Of a DNA stretch of 64,000 nucleotides, positions 25,508 through 32,956 are shown one piece after another. The notes under the pieces were generated by a model, which was not told the DNA's origin, ran no database searches, and worked only from the letters and a program-made list of their open reading frames with translations. The position numbers and the translations under genes were made by a program. The stretch is from Spirosoma pollinicola (GTDB lineage Bacteria > Bacteroidota > Bacteroidia > Cytophagales > Spirosomataceae). The stretch is from contig NZ_CP025096.1 of assembly GCF_002831565.1 (NCBI RefSeq), positions 6,625,014 through 6,689,013 on the forward strand, given 5' to 3'. Numbering within the stretch: position 1 is the first letter of the stretch; each line of letters opens with the position of its first letter.

Positions 25508-25541
25508 TTAGCCCGACGACCCAGCGGGCTAAGTCTGGGTC
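25508..25541 (+). promoter_or_regulatory. Two overlapping hairpins, alternative or pseudoknotted structure
   Basis: TTAGCCCG (25508-25515) pairs with CGGGCTAA (25525-25532). GACCCAG in its loop (25518-25524) pairs with CTGGGTC (25535-25541). The stems either exclude each other or form an H-type pseudoknot. The structure lies between the 66-residue gene and the interrupted DUF2693-like gene. Confidence 0.5.
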
Positions 25542-25573
25542 ACTTATCAACTACTCTTTTTCGCACTCCCGAC

Positions 25574-25879
25574 ATGAACCCTAGCCTTCGCCCCCAAGCC
25601 TTAAAATTAGCTTCCCTACTGGTCAAACAAACTGCTATGTCGTTTGGCGCGGCTCAAAAACAGGCATGGGCCAGCGTGAAACTTTGCGCCCAGATGCAGT
25701 AGAAACCCGTCAGTTTTTTTTACCGCAAAGACGATGGAACCGAACGGTTTGCCGTTGGGCATTACCCACCAGCCACCGCTAGTCAGCCGGTAACGGTTAG
25801 TGCGTTGGTCGTCCGCTATTTTGATACCCTCGCTGATGGTTGGCGTTCGTTCCGAGTTGACCGCCTGATCATCTGCTAA
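25574..25879 (+). pseudogene. DUF2693-like (SH3-fold, phage/plasmid type) gene with one in-frame TAG
   Basis: From the ATG at 25574, 101 codons are open except for TAG at 25700-25702. The two halves read as one known type of protein. The N-terminal helix pattern FGAAQKQAWASVKLCAQMQ is followed, after the TAG, by VSFFYRKDDGTERFAVGHYP and VVRYFDTLADGWRSFRVDRL. This fits DUF2693, a small family common in Bacteroidota phages and plasmids. The stop falls between the conserved parts, so the gene is probably inactivated by a CAG or AAG to TAG change, unless the codon is suppressed. Confidence 0.65.
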
Positions 25880-25893
25880 TGTAGTGACCCGAA

Positions 25894-25918
25894 GGCCGGA
25901 CGGGTAAGAGTTCCGGCC
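25894..25918 (+). terminator. Hairpin after the DUF2693-like gene
   Basis: GGCCGGA (25894-25900) pairs with TCCGGCC (25912-25918); the following bases are ACTTTATATATCCTTTTTA. It is probably a transcription stop. Confidence 0.5.
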
Positions 25919-25949
25919 ACTTTATATATCCTTTTTATATTTTTTTAGT

Positions 25950-26648
25950 ATGGCTAAGTCAACCACCACCGCAGCAGCTACCCCCGCCGTTTCATCCAGC
26001 CTGAAACCGTATCAGAAGCTTAATGAGCAGACCGGCGAGGTTATCAATAAATACAAGTATCTGGAAGGCCACCCCCGGCAATACCGGTTCGACGCCAAGG
26101 AGGGTGTTTTTAATATCAACGGCACCGATAAAGTAGGCCGGACGCTTACCTTTCAGCCGATTGCATGGCGCATATTCAACGATAATATCCTGAATATGGG
26201 TACCAAAAATTGGGCGGAGATCTTTTTTATTGACGAGAAAGATTGCGTTTCCTCAGTGTTATTTCATGGATATTCGGTCGATAACATTTTCCGGCTTATC
26301 GAACCCCTATATTATGATGACTTGACCCTTGCCGACGTTTTAATAACCGCCATAGCGGAGAAGAAAGAGTACACGAAAATTCAGCCGAAGGGTGTCTATT
26401 ACATCGCTACCTTTTCCTACAAAATGGGGGACGTAGCCAAGTCAACCGAGCTAAAGCAGTTTTCGAGCGAGGTTAAGATTTTCCGGCAGGAGACGCTGAC
26501 CGACATTGCCAGCGTTAAAACCGCCTTTAATTTCTACAACCCGCTGTTACAGGGGGAAGCCCTTGAAGCCTTGCCCGAAGGAGTGGCCTACAGTGGTGTT
26601 CGGGATGCCGTTGAGGAAGTCTATCAGATCGGCAACGGAGAAGCCTAA
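25950..26648 (+). CDS. Hypothetical protein, 232 residues, family unknown
   Basis: The protein has a low-complexity Thr/Ala N-terminus (residues 1-18). A well-formed alpha/beta domain follows, rich in aromatic residues (LTFQPIAWRIFNDNILNMGT and beyond). No catalytic pattern was recognised. Its soluble, compact composition and position among phage-like genes fit a DNA-metabolism or single-strand-binding-like role, but this is inference only. A hairpin follows (26660-26713). Confidence 0.65.
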   Translation: MAKSTTTAAATPAVSSSLKPYQKLNEQTGEVINKYKYLEGHPRQYRFDAKEGVFNINGTDKVGRTLTFQPIAWRIFNDNILNMGTKNWAEIFFIDEKDCVSSVLFHGYSVDNIFRLIEPLYYDDLTLADVLITAIAEKKEYTKIQPKGVYYIATFSYKMGDVAKSTELKQFSSEVKIFRQETLTDIASVKTAFNFYNPLLQGEALEALPEGVAYSGVRDAVEEVYQIGNGEA

Positions 26649-26659
26649 TTCAAGTCATC

Positions 26660-26713
26660 GGTTCCGGCTGCTAAGGTGATAGTCGCAACGGCGGACCATC
26701 AGCAGCCGGAACC
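26660..26713 (+). terminator. Long-loop inverted repeat
   Basis: GGTTCCGGCTGCT (26660-26672) pairs perfectly with AGCAGCCGGAACC (26701-26713) around 28 bases. There is no T-run; it may be a terminator or an RNA-stability element between two genes. Confidence 0.45.
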
Positions 26714-26727
26714 TCCTTTCTAACACT

Positions 26728-27276
26728 ATGCCTTTATCAACTCAAATTAAGCCCTTGGCTGGTCTGATCGACCTTAAACACTCTAGTGTAGCCAAACTAC
26801 TTTTAAACGCGTGGAGCGCCGAATATGCCCTGCGTATCAAGCCAGTCAATCCTGACCGTGAATACCTGAACCTTTCCATAAGCTGTTCTTTCCCCTACTA
26901 CGCGGTTCTGTTTTCCGCTCGTGCGGTGCTGGCCGTTGATGGGATCAATATTGCCAATCAACAGCAGGTGGAAAAACTGATCAACCAGTGGGTGAAGATG
27001 GGTAAGTACGGCCAGACCTACAGTAACCCCTTTACGGAACTGTTCCAGTACCGGATCAGATCGGAGGAACATACCTATCATTTGTCCGCGCCCGAAGCGG
27101 CAGCCATTCAGGAAAAGCTAAAAAGCAAAGTTCACGCGGTAAGTATCATTCACGAGACGTATATAGTTAACCGGTTGGGAGATGAATTTTATAGTACTAT
27201 TATTAATAGTTTACCCGATTACCTGAAAAACGGGTTTGTTGGGGCTAGAGCAACTCTTTTGCTTCAAGACGATTAA
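26728..27276 (+). CDS. Hypothetical protein, 182 residues
   Basis: The soluble protein has mixed alpha/beta character (YLNLSISCSFPYYAVLFSAR; INQWVKMGKYGQTYSNPFTE). No family was recognised. It is the first of three closely packed genes (next starts at 27281 and 27619) that probably share one transcript ending at the hairpin 28177-28202. Confidence 0.6.
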   Translation: MPLSTQIKPLAGLIDLKHSSVAKLLLNAWSAEYALRIKPVNPDREYLNLSISCSFPYYAVLFSARAVLAVDGINIANQQQVEKLINQWVKMGKYGQTYSNPFTELFQYRIRSEEHTYHLSAPEAAAIQEKLKSKVHAVSIIHETYIVNRLGDEFYSTIINSLPDYLKNGFVGARATLLLQDD

Positions 27277-27280
27277 TTCT

Positions 27281-27622
27281 ATGAGTTACTCCGATTTCGG
27301 CCTTGATGCCGTGAAAAGGACGACCGAGGAAGGAAAAGCATCCCGGTCGTCCTTCTGCCCCTGGACTCGCCAACTGGTAACGGGTAGAAATTTTTACCTC
27401 TGCTTTTCAAATTGGGTTATATCCCGTCCAGCCATCGACGCTTTTCGCCAGCAGGAGCCGGAAACCGCCGACCCTGATGACCGGTGCCAGAAATGCAACC
27501 AGCCCGTTCCGCAGCTGCATTATGCGGCCAAGGGTTACGAATTTGACGAAGGCATGAGACTGGGTATCTGTCCTGACTGCCTGAAGGCGGCCGCCCACTA
27601 TATTCTGGGAGAAGCGATATGA
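27281..27622 (+). CDS. Small zinc-finger-like protein
   Basis: The ATG at 27281 is chosen over an in-frame one at 27236, which lies inside the preceding gene. The 113-residue protein has two CxxC knuckles (CQKCNQPV and GICPDCLKAA) about 30 residues apart, a treble-clef or zinc-ribbon pattern in its C-terminal half. The role is unknown. It overlaps the next gene by four bases (ATGA). Confidence 0.65.
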   Translation: MSYSDFGLDAVKRTTEEGKASRSSFCPWTRQLVTGRNFYLCFSNWVISRPAIDAFRQQEPETADPDDRCQKCNQPVPQLHYAAKGYEFDEGMRLGICPDCLKAAAHYILGEAI

Positions 27623-28170
27623 AGAAGAAACGCTATGAATGGATTATCAGTAATGATCCACTATGTGATAAACCGACCACACTGGTTAGCCAGCATAGTG
27701 TCCCGGTAACGTTTGTCTTTTCCATCTATTATGGGTTCATGAGCGAATGTTGGATGCAGGATCGTCGCTTTGAAACGGGCTGGCGGTTTACCTGTAACAT
27801 CTGGTTCAGTAATATAGCCTGTGCCAGTAGCCGCAGCGGAAAAACTACGGTTAGTTTATTGCCCTATTATAATGAGCGGGGATACCGGTATTTTGACCGT
27901 GATCATGAGGTTAGGGCCAGTAATCCACACTACAGTACCGAAGCGCAGTGCATCGAGGCCGCGCTCTGGCATGTAGCGGCCCGGTTGGATACAACCTTGC
28001 AGCATTACCCCGACATCGTATATTATTTGCTACGGCCCGAATGTGACCCCTTCTTTAAATTTTATCAACAGTTGATCGAGAAGGAACATTGGCTGAATGA
28101 ATTACGAAACCGCCAAGCGGACCGACCTGACCATTTTGTCGGTCTATCCGAGCAGCTCCAGTTGTTTTAA
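27619..28170 (+). CDS. Hypothetical protein, 183 residues
   Basis: The protein is soluble and rich in aromatic residues and Cys (six Cys). No motif was recognised. Translation is coupled to the preceding zinc-finger-like gene through ATGA. A perfect 12-bp hairpin follows its stop. Confidence 0.6.
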   Translation: MKKKRYEWIISNDPLCDKPTTLVSQHSVPVTFVFSIYYGFMSECWMQDRRFETGWRFTCNIWFSNIACASSRSGKTTVSLLPYYNERGYRYFDRDHEVRASNPHYSTEAQCIEAALWHVAARLDTTLQHYPDIVYYLLRPECDPFFKFYQQLIEKEHWLNELRNRQADRPDHFVGLSEQLQLF

Positions 28171-28176
28171 ATGAGA

Positions 28177-28202
28177 GAAACCAGCCTGACCAGGCTGGTT
28201 TC
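28177..28202 (+). terminator. Perfect 12-bp hairpin after the three-gene unit
   Basis: GAAACCAGCCTG (28177-28188) pairs with CAGGCTGGTTTC (28191-28202) around AC. It lacks a long T-run but is very stable. It ends the 26728-28170 unit. Confidence 0.65.
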
Positions 28203-28214
28203 TGCTGTATTCTA

Positions 28215-28234
28215 TAATCAAAGAGAAAAGCCAC
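28215..28234 (+). promoter_or_regulatory. Orphan copy of the shared leader
   Basis: TAATCAAAGAGAAAAGCCA matches the leaders at 22465, 23118, 25274 and 28386, but no gene of useful length follows; the next ATG opens only 10 codons. It is probably left over from a lost gene, since a second, complete cassette lies 170 bases further on. The rest of 28203-28402 holds nothing else recognised. Confidence 0.6.
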
Positions 28235-28372
28235 AACTTAAAATTTAAGCAGCGCCAATCTCAACGCCCAAAATTACAGATATGTCAGGGTTAAAAAGAC
28301 TTAGTCGTGATTAATAGTCACATAATTTACATATTTACAAAGATTATTATTTGCGTTATTGTAAAATAGGTG

Positions 28373-28402
28373 TACCTTTAGCTTATAATCAAAGAGAAAG
28401 CC
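28373..28402 (+). promoter_or_regulatory. Shared promoter-leader cassette, copy 4
   Basis: TACCTTTA (28373-28380) precedes TAATCAAAGAG (28386-28396) and the ATG at 28403. AAAGCCATG at the end is shared with copy 2. Confidence 0.7.
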
Positions 28403-28756
28403 ATGAACTTCATTAAAATTGACCCCCAGAACCGTACCGTCTCCATCGTAGAGAGTGATGGAAGTAATGAGAGTTTCTGCCGCCTGATTGGTGCCCAGTT
28501 TTTAGACGTGTGCGCCCGGCAGGATAACCACGATGCGCTATTGATGGATGACGATGCACTGGACTCAGATCCGCAGCCCCAAGCGTTCGAATTTGATGGG
28601 TTTGGTCCGCTACACGGCATCGCTATTGTCACTGGATGTAACTGGGACGGGGAAACAACGGAGCCAGCGTTTACAGTCGAGCAGGTAGTCGAACGGATAA
28701 TTTGGTTAGGCAGCATTCATACCAAACCCACTCTCGAATGGATAGGATGGAAATAA
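28403..28756 (+). CDS. Hypothetical protein, possibly DUF3846-like
   Basis: The 117-residue acidic protein has LIGAQFLDVCARQDNHDALL, then MDDDALDSD and GIAIVTGCNWDGE, a layout recalling DUF3846 proteins of phages and plasmids. The match is by eye and weak. It is driven by leader copy 4. Confidence 0.55.
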   Translation: MNFIKIDPQNRTVSIVESDGSNESFCRLIGAQFLDVCARQDNHDALLMDDDALDSDPQPQAFEFDGFGPLHGIAIVTGCNWDGETTEPAFTVEQVVERIIWLGSIHTKPTLEWIGWK

Positions 28757-28823
28757 CTGGGGGCGAACCGCTTAGGCGATCCAGCGTCTCTTCTGCATAT
28801 CAACCCATTAACCCTATCCATGA

Positions 28824-29462
28824 ATGTTAACTTACCGATCAACACCCCGAATTGCCAATAGTGACCTCAGTGAGTTTAAAAACGTGCTGCTCTATGGCCA
28901 GGTGCCCCAGCGTAGCGAATCGCCCGCTTTGCGTTTTGGTACCAGCTTTCACCATCATCTACTCGTAGATCGGGATGCGATACCCTCCGGGCTAGGAACC
29001 AAGCCTATGCTGCGAATGCTGGAGGTTATGCGTAGTCACCAGCAGTTTTGTCAGATTCTGGAAGGAGCCATTCCAGAAATTCCTCAGTACTGGGACGATG
29101 AGCAAACGGGTTTACCCTGCAAATCCCAACTGGATTTGTTGCATCCGTCGGACGAGCTGATCGCCGACGTTAAAACGACATCAGCCAGTAACCGGGCGGA
29201 GTTTTTGGAGAACTGTCTTCGCTATGAATATGACCGACAGGCCGCGTTTTACGTCGATGGCTGCCAGGCGCTTGGACATCCCATTTATCGCTTTATCCTG
29301 TTTGGTGTCCAGAAGCAAAAACCGCATCAGGTATTTGTAGTCGAGCTGAAGACGACCGACCGATTTACCGAGGATGGACGACGGAAATATCGCAAGCTCC
29401 TGGCAAGCTGGAAACAGCAGCCCTATACCCCTACGTCCTGGCAAATAGTGACTACTCTCTAA
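28824..29462 (+). CDS. RecE/YqaJ-like PD-(D/E)XK nuclease
   Basis: The 212-residue protein matches the PD-(D/E)XK exonuclease pattern of RecE C-terminal and phage exonuclease families. FGTSFHHHL carries a His near residue 43. SQLDLL holds Asp104, IADVKTT holds Asp115 and Lys117, and YDRQAAFY holds Gln139. Such enzymes resect double-stranded ends for strand annealing. No recognisable RecT/Bet partner lies nearby, which is unusual, but neighbouring unknown genes could fill that role. It may also protect or process incoming plasmid DNA. Confidence 0.82.
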   Translation: MLTYRSTPRIANSDLSEFKNVLLYGQVPQRSESPALRFGTSFHHHLLVDRDAIPSGLGTKPMLRMLEVMRSHQQFCQILEGAIPEIPQYWDDEQTGLPCKSQLDLLHPSDELIADVKTTSASNRAEFLENCLRYEYDRQAAFYVDGCQALGHPIYRFILFGVQKQKPHQVFVVELKTTDRFTEDGRRKYRKLLASWKQQPYTPTSWQIVTTL

Positions 29463-29473
29463 CCCGTCAAGCC

Positions 29474-29842
29474 ATGTCTTACTTTATAAAGTTAACTCAT
29501 AGTTACAGTTCAAAGAATCGCCTTCAGGAAGCCGCCCTAAAAGTAGCTCGTTCCCTGGATGACCATCAGCTCGAATCACCCGAAGCGCTAGAGCGTTTTG
29601 TCGAAAATCGGATAACGCTCTTTAATCGTTCCTTTAACCGGTGTACGGCCTTATCCGTTAACCTGCGAAAGGCACACCATCAGGAAGGTTACTTACTGCA
29701 CATATCGGATCTGGTTACGCTAACAGTTTACAAGATCAAAGGGCAATTCGTGGAGGAACCCGCGACGGCGCAGCCAGTCGAGCGGATTAACTGTGAGGCT
29801 ACAGGGCCGCAGCTGGGCCTATTTGATGAACTTCCTGTTTAA
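29474..29842 (+). CDS. Hypothetical protein, 122 residues
   Basis: The soluble protein has an N-terminal helical region and a C-terminus ending in the LGLFDELPV motif. That tail resembles the QLxLF clamp-binding type of peptide (GPQLGLFDE), so contact with the sliding clamp is conceivable (inference). It follows the PD-(D/E)XK gene after 11 bases and precedes the next gene after 3. Confidence 0.6.
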   Translation: MSYFIKLTHSYSSKNRLQEAALKVARSLDDHQLESPEALERFVENRITLFNRSFNRCTALSVNLRKAHHQEGYLLHISDLVTLTVYKIKGQFVEEPATAQPVERINCEATGPQLGLFDELPV

Positions 29843-29845
29843 GCT

Positions 29846-30037
29846 ATGACCAAGCCAATTGATACAATCTATCAGGCTCTACAGCATAAGTTTCCGCTGG
29901 AGCAGATCAATGATCAGAAGCTACAATTTAGACCGTCTGAGGCCGTGACCGTTGAAATTACCCACTCGTTTCATGCAATCCAGATCGTTCGTAATACTCA
30001 ACCAGTGGCCACCTTTTATAAGGTGGCCACTGGTTGA
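29846..30037 (+). CDS. Small hypothetical protein, 3' end altered by a palindrome
   Basis: The 63-residue protein has no recognised domain. Its last codons and stop lie inside a perfect 21-bp inverted repeat (29995-30040). In the +1 frame the following sequence reads 24 sense codons (EYLLAENEVETAKRKATLKP and on) to a TGA, which suggests that the original protein was longer and the palindrome changed its end. Confidence 0.5.
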   Translation: MTKPIDTIYQALQHKFPLEQINDQKLQFRPSEAVTVEITHSFHAIQIVRNTQPVATFYKVATG

Positions 30038-30040
30038 GTA
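29995..30040. repeat. Perfect 21-bp inverted repeat with a TTAT loop
   Basis: Arms 29995-30015 and 30020-30040 are fully complementary and contain GTGGCCACC. It is the longest perfect hairpin in the window. There is no T-run. It covers the end of the 63-residue gene. Confidence 0.85.
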
Positions 30041-30106
30041 CCTTCTGGCCGAAAACGAAGTTGAAACGGCTAAGCGAAAGGCGACCCTTAAACCTCAGCA
30101 AACTAT

Positions 30107-30517
30107 ATGAGCACTACAGTTTTTGAAGTAAAAAAAATGACGTATCTAATTGCTGGAGTTATGGCTGAAGCGACCAGCACCAGATCTGCATTAGAACGGC
30201 TCTTTGTGGACGGGCAGGAAATTCGTCCTGAAGCCAGTCAGAAAATCCGCAACCACAGTCCCGGAGGATTTTCATGGGGTTACGCTGGTAGCGGCCCTGC
30301 GCAGACCGCCCTGGCCATCTGTTTGCACATTTTTCAGAATTCGGCCGTCGCTGAGGCAATCTACCAAGAATTCAAATTTGCGTTTGTCACGCGCTGGCCA
30401 ATCGCTCAGCCTTTTAATGAGGAGATTGATATAACCAATTTTTTGCTGGATCACTGGGAAGCAGTATCCAGCGCCTATCAACACAGTCAAAACGTAACCG
30501 ACACGTATGAAACCTGA
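30107..30517 (+). CDS. DUF6166-type protein
   Basis: The 136-residue protein carries the motif NHSPGGFSWGYAGSGPAQTA at residues 47-66 plus the following LAICL helix. This is the hallmark of DUF6166, a family of small proteins from phages and plasmids with unknown function. A second in-frame ATG (MTYLIAG) is ten codons downstream and could be the true start. Its end overlaps the next gene. Confidence 0.75.
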   Translation: MSTTVFEVKKMTYLIAGVMAEATSTRSALERLFVDGQEIRPEASQKIRNHSPGGFSWGYAGSGPAQTALAICLHIFQNSAVAEAIYQEFKFAFVTRWPIAQPFNEEIDITNFLLDHWEAVSSAYQHSQNVTDTYET

Positions 30518-30902
30518 TTCCATGTTTTTAGAAAATGAGCGCCTGTTCAATTCGGTCGAGGTCGAACTGGTCCGGCGCTGGGCCTTCGGCCAGGTGCCGG
30601 CCATGTTCGGTAATCACGAAGCCAGCGTACTCAAGTGCTTTGTAAAAGCCTGGTGGAATTTATATCACGAATCTGAATGCGCCCTGAGTTGTAAGAATCG
30701 AACCATCTGGCACCGCTCGCAGGAACTGCCGGCACCACCCTTGGATACGGATGAACTTGTAATGGCGTTACTGCGCATTCGGCAATTGATCATCCTGGAA
30801 GCGTTGCTGGAGTTTCGTTTAATTCGACAGCATGAGGAGTCTGCTCTTGGCGGCCTAAGCGTGCTGATTCACTATTACACCCATGCTAAACACGCAGCCT
30901 GA
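30507..30902 (+). CDS. Hypothetical protein, 131 residues
   Basis: The protein is helical with several Trp and Cys. No family was recognised. It overlaps the DUF6166 gene by 11 bases and its stop touches the next ATG, so three genes form one translationally coupled unit. Confidence 0.6.
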   Translation: MKPDSMFLENERLFNSVEVELVRRWAFGQVPAMFGNHEASVLKCFVKAWWNLYHESECALSCKNRTIWHRSQELPAPPLDTDELVMALLRIRQLIILEALLEFRLIRQHEESALGGLSVLIHYYTHAKHAA

Positions 30903-31414
30903 TGACGGAGACCATCCAAATGGATTCTATCTTTGCTTTTATGGCAAAGGATAAAGTAAAAGAAACGCTTAGTGGACCGCAGCTGGAGGCACAGTTACCA
31001 TTGGATGCCGAAATTCTGGGGGTTGCTATCCACTATTCGGCGTTGGAAAAACAAGCAGAAGAGCAAGCCAAAAGTTGGCTCTTAGAGGTCGATTTGCGTC
31101 ATCTGTCGGGCTCAAAGGAATCAGCTTACCTGAAGAAAATGGGCCATCGGCCGCTGACCAAAGAAGACTTGATCAATTTAGTACTTCTTTTCGGAAGTGA
31201 GGAACAAAAGCAACTGGTTAAAGCCTTTGAAAAAGCCCAAATTGATTTATCCGCCCGTTTATCGAAGACTGCTAACCTAGGTTTAGTTTTGAAACAGGCC
31301 GGGGAAAAAGGTATAAATTATAATACGTATTACAATAGGGCCAAGACACCCGGTCTTTGGCGGTCAGATGAAGTTATTGACGTAATGACGGCGTTAGAGC
31401 GGCTAAAAGTTTAA
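30902..31414 (+). CDS. Hypothetical protein with a C-terminal HTH-like motif shared with the gene at 24250
   Basis: The 170-residue protein is charged and helical. Residues 125-170 (LVLKQAGEKGINYNTYYNRA, then KTPGLWRSDEVIDVMTALER) match the C-terminal end of the 159-residue protein at 24250-24729 in the pattern [TY]xYxxxKxPxxWxxDExxxxxxxLxxLK. This suggests a small family that recurs in the cluster. It is the last gene of the DUF6166 unit. Confidence 0.6.
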   Translation: MTETIQMDSIFAFMAKDKVKETLSGPQLEAQLPLDAEILGVAIHYSALEKQAEEQAKSWLLEVDLRHLSGSKESAYLKKMGHRPLTKEDLINLVLLFGSEEQKQLVKAFEKAQIDLSARLSKTANLGLVLKQAGEKGINYNTYYNRAKTPGLWRSDEVIDVMTALERLKV

Positions 31415-31547
31415 CCCGTATTATAAATATCGGTATGAAAGACAATGAATTCCTTTTGTTTACTTCCTTTGAGTTGGAAAAGCCGGTCCAATTCCGATCA
31501 GAGTTCAAGTGCAGGGAGTTAGCTGTTATTCTTTTTAAAAAATACAG

Positions 31548-32816
31548 GTGAATATGGTAGGATATGTAAGCCACCAAACACTAAGAGTTATACTGATAAT
31601 CTATGGTTGTGGACTTTTATTGCCAACCTGTGTGACAGCTCAAGAGGAGAGGACGGAAACGCAATTCATCCTGGCACCTAAGGTTAGCTACAACTGGATG
31701 CCTTTTCAGCCTACTTATTCGAGTATCCAGGGGCCCGTTGTTTTTTCGTACAATCATAAGCCACCTAATCAGGTCGTTAATGTTAATGGTCAAAGTGAAG
31801 GCATTAACATCAGGCCCTATCGATATGGACTGGATGTGGGCATCAAACATATAAACGGTCAGAAAAATAAGGGTTGGTCACTACTCGCTGGTGTGGATTA
31901 TGGTCGACAATTTTACGGCTCACTGAACAGCCGGTCTTACAACTTTAAAGGATATACGATTACCGGATGGAACGTCTACCTCTCGTACTGGCAGGTAAAT
32001 GGTGCCCTGGCTTATCACTGGGATGATGTATTTCCTCAACTCGAAGGTGCAGGTGCCTTTATTCGGGTAGGCGTTAATCAATCTCATTTTCTGTCCTACG
32101 TTACACCAAACCAAGCCGTTGGTGATCCATTCACGATTGATTTTACGGAGAACAGTCAAGGTGATAAGGTAGAGCGAAAGCAGTACGGAGGTAATGTTAT
32201 TTTTGTGACGCCGGAAATAGGTATTAGCTATGGCTTGCTGGAGGTTTCCTTGTCAGCCAGCCTGCCTCAGAACGTGGCTTTCTCCGAGCAGCATACATTT
32301 TACCAGAACAATGGGGTAGATGGGGTAAATGAAATTGCCTATCGCACTGGTGGAGTGTACATTAACGCCCATTTATTGCTACCAGTAGCACGCCACGTTA
32401 AACGAGTTCGACAGAAACAGCGTCAACCATCATCCAGCCCTTCCCTGCCTACGGTGACCTATAACAAAGGCCAGACGATTCGATTGAATAACATTTACTT
32501 CAAAGCCTCTTCAGCAGAACTGTTATCCGATTCGTATCGAGAAATCGACCGTCTGATCGAACAGATGCAACAGCAGATGACGCTTCGAATACGGTTAGAA
32601 GGCCATACCGACGTGATCGGGGAGGTTACCTTGAATCAACAGCTGTCAGAAGACCGTGTAGCTACGATTCGGCGGTATATGATTAGTAAAGGTATTGCGG
32701 AAAACCGAGTTGAAGTAAAGGGTTATGGAGATACTAAACCATTAAAGCGGGATTGTCCACCGCCAGCTGGTTGTCCTGAAAACAGGCGGGTGGAATTTGT
32801 TGTGTTGACTAATTAA
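31548..32816 (+). CDS. Outer-membrane protein with C-terminal OmpA domain
   Basis: The 422-residue protein has a signal peptide (about residues 10-32, ending near VTAQ). A beta-rich region (35-280) suggests a membrane barrel. After a Ser/Pro linker comes an OmpA-like peptidoglycan-binding domain from about residue 305, with the typical LEGHTDVIGEVTLNQQLSED and GYGDTKP motifs. It probably links the outer membrane to the cell wall. A C-x4-C pair in the domain (CPPPAGCPENRRVEFV) is common in Bacteroidota OmpA proteins. Confidence 0.9.
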   Translation: MNMVGYVSHQTLRVILIIYGCGLLLPTCVTAQEERTETQFILAPKVSYNWMPFQPTYSSIQGPVVFSYNHKPPNQVVNVNGQSEGINIRPYRYGLDVGIKHINGQKNKGWSLLAGVDYGRQFYGSLNSRSYNFKGYTITGWNVYLSYWQVNGALAYHWDDVFPQLEGAGAFIRVGVNQSHFLSYVTPNQAVGDPFTIDFTENSQGDKVERKQYGGNVIFVTPEIGISYGLLEVSLSASLPQNVAFSEQHTFYQNNGVDGVNEIAYRTGGVYINAHLLLPVARHVKRVRQKQRQPSSSPSLPTVTYNKGQTIRLNNIYFKASSAELLSDSYREIDRLIEQMQQQMTLRIRLEGHTDVIGEVTLNQQLSEDRVATIRRYMISKGIAENRVEVKGYGDTKPLKRDCPPPAGCPENRRVEFVVLTN

Positions 32817-32818
32817 CT

Positions 32819-32848
32819 GCTGCTTTGAGTTTAAGCGGCTTTTTATAT
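32819..32848 (+). terminator. Probable terminator after the OmpA gene
   Basis: GCTGCTT pairs with AAGCGGC (one G-T pair), followed by TTTTT. It is located directly after the stop. Confidence 0.6.
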
Positions 32849-32956
32849 TATATACATCCATTGTTTTGGTAACGTGGCAGGCCAAAGCTAGTCGACTGGG
32901 GAATACATTCTGGTTTACAAACATGGCCAATTATCATCTGACACATTATTGACTTA

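Noticed and set aside
24250..31414. Integron gene cassettes with attC sites
   Set aside because: No integrase was seen, and the hairpins between genes differ in sequence and lack attC-like core sites.
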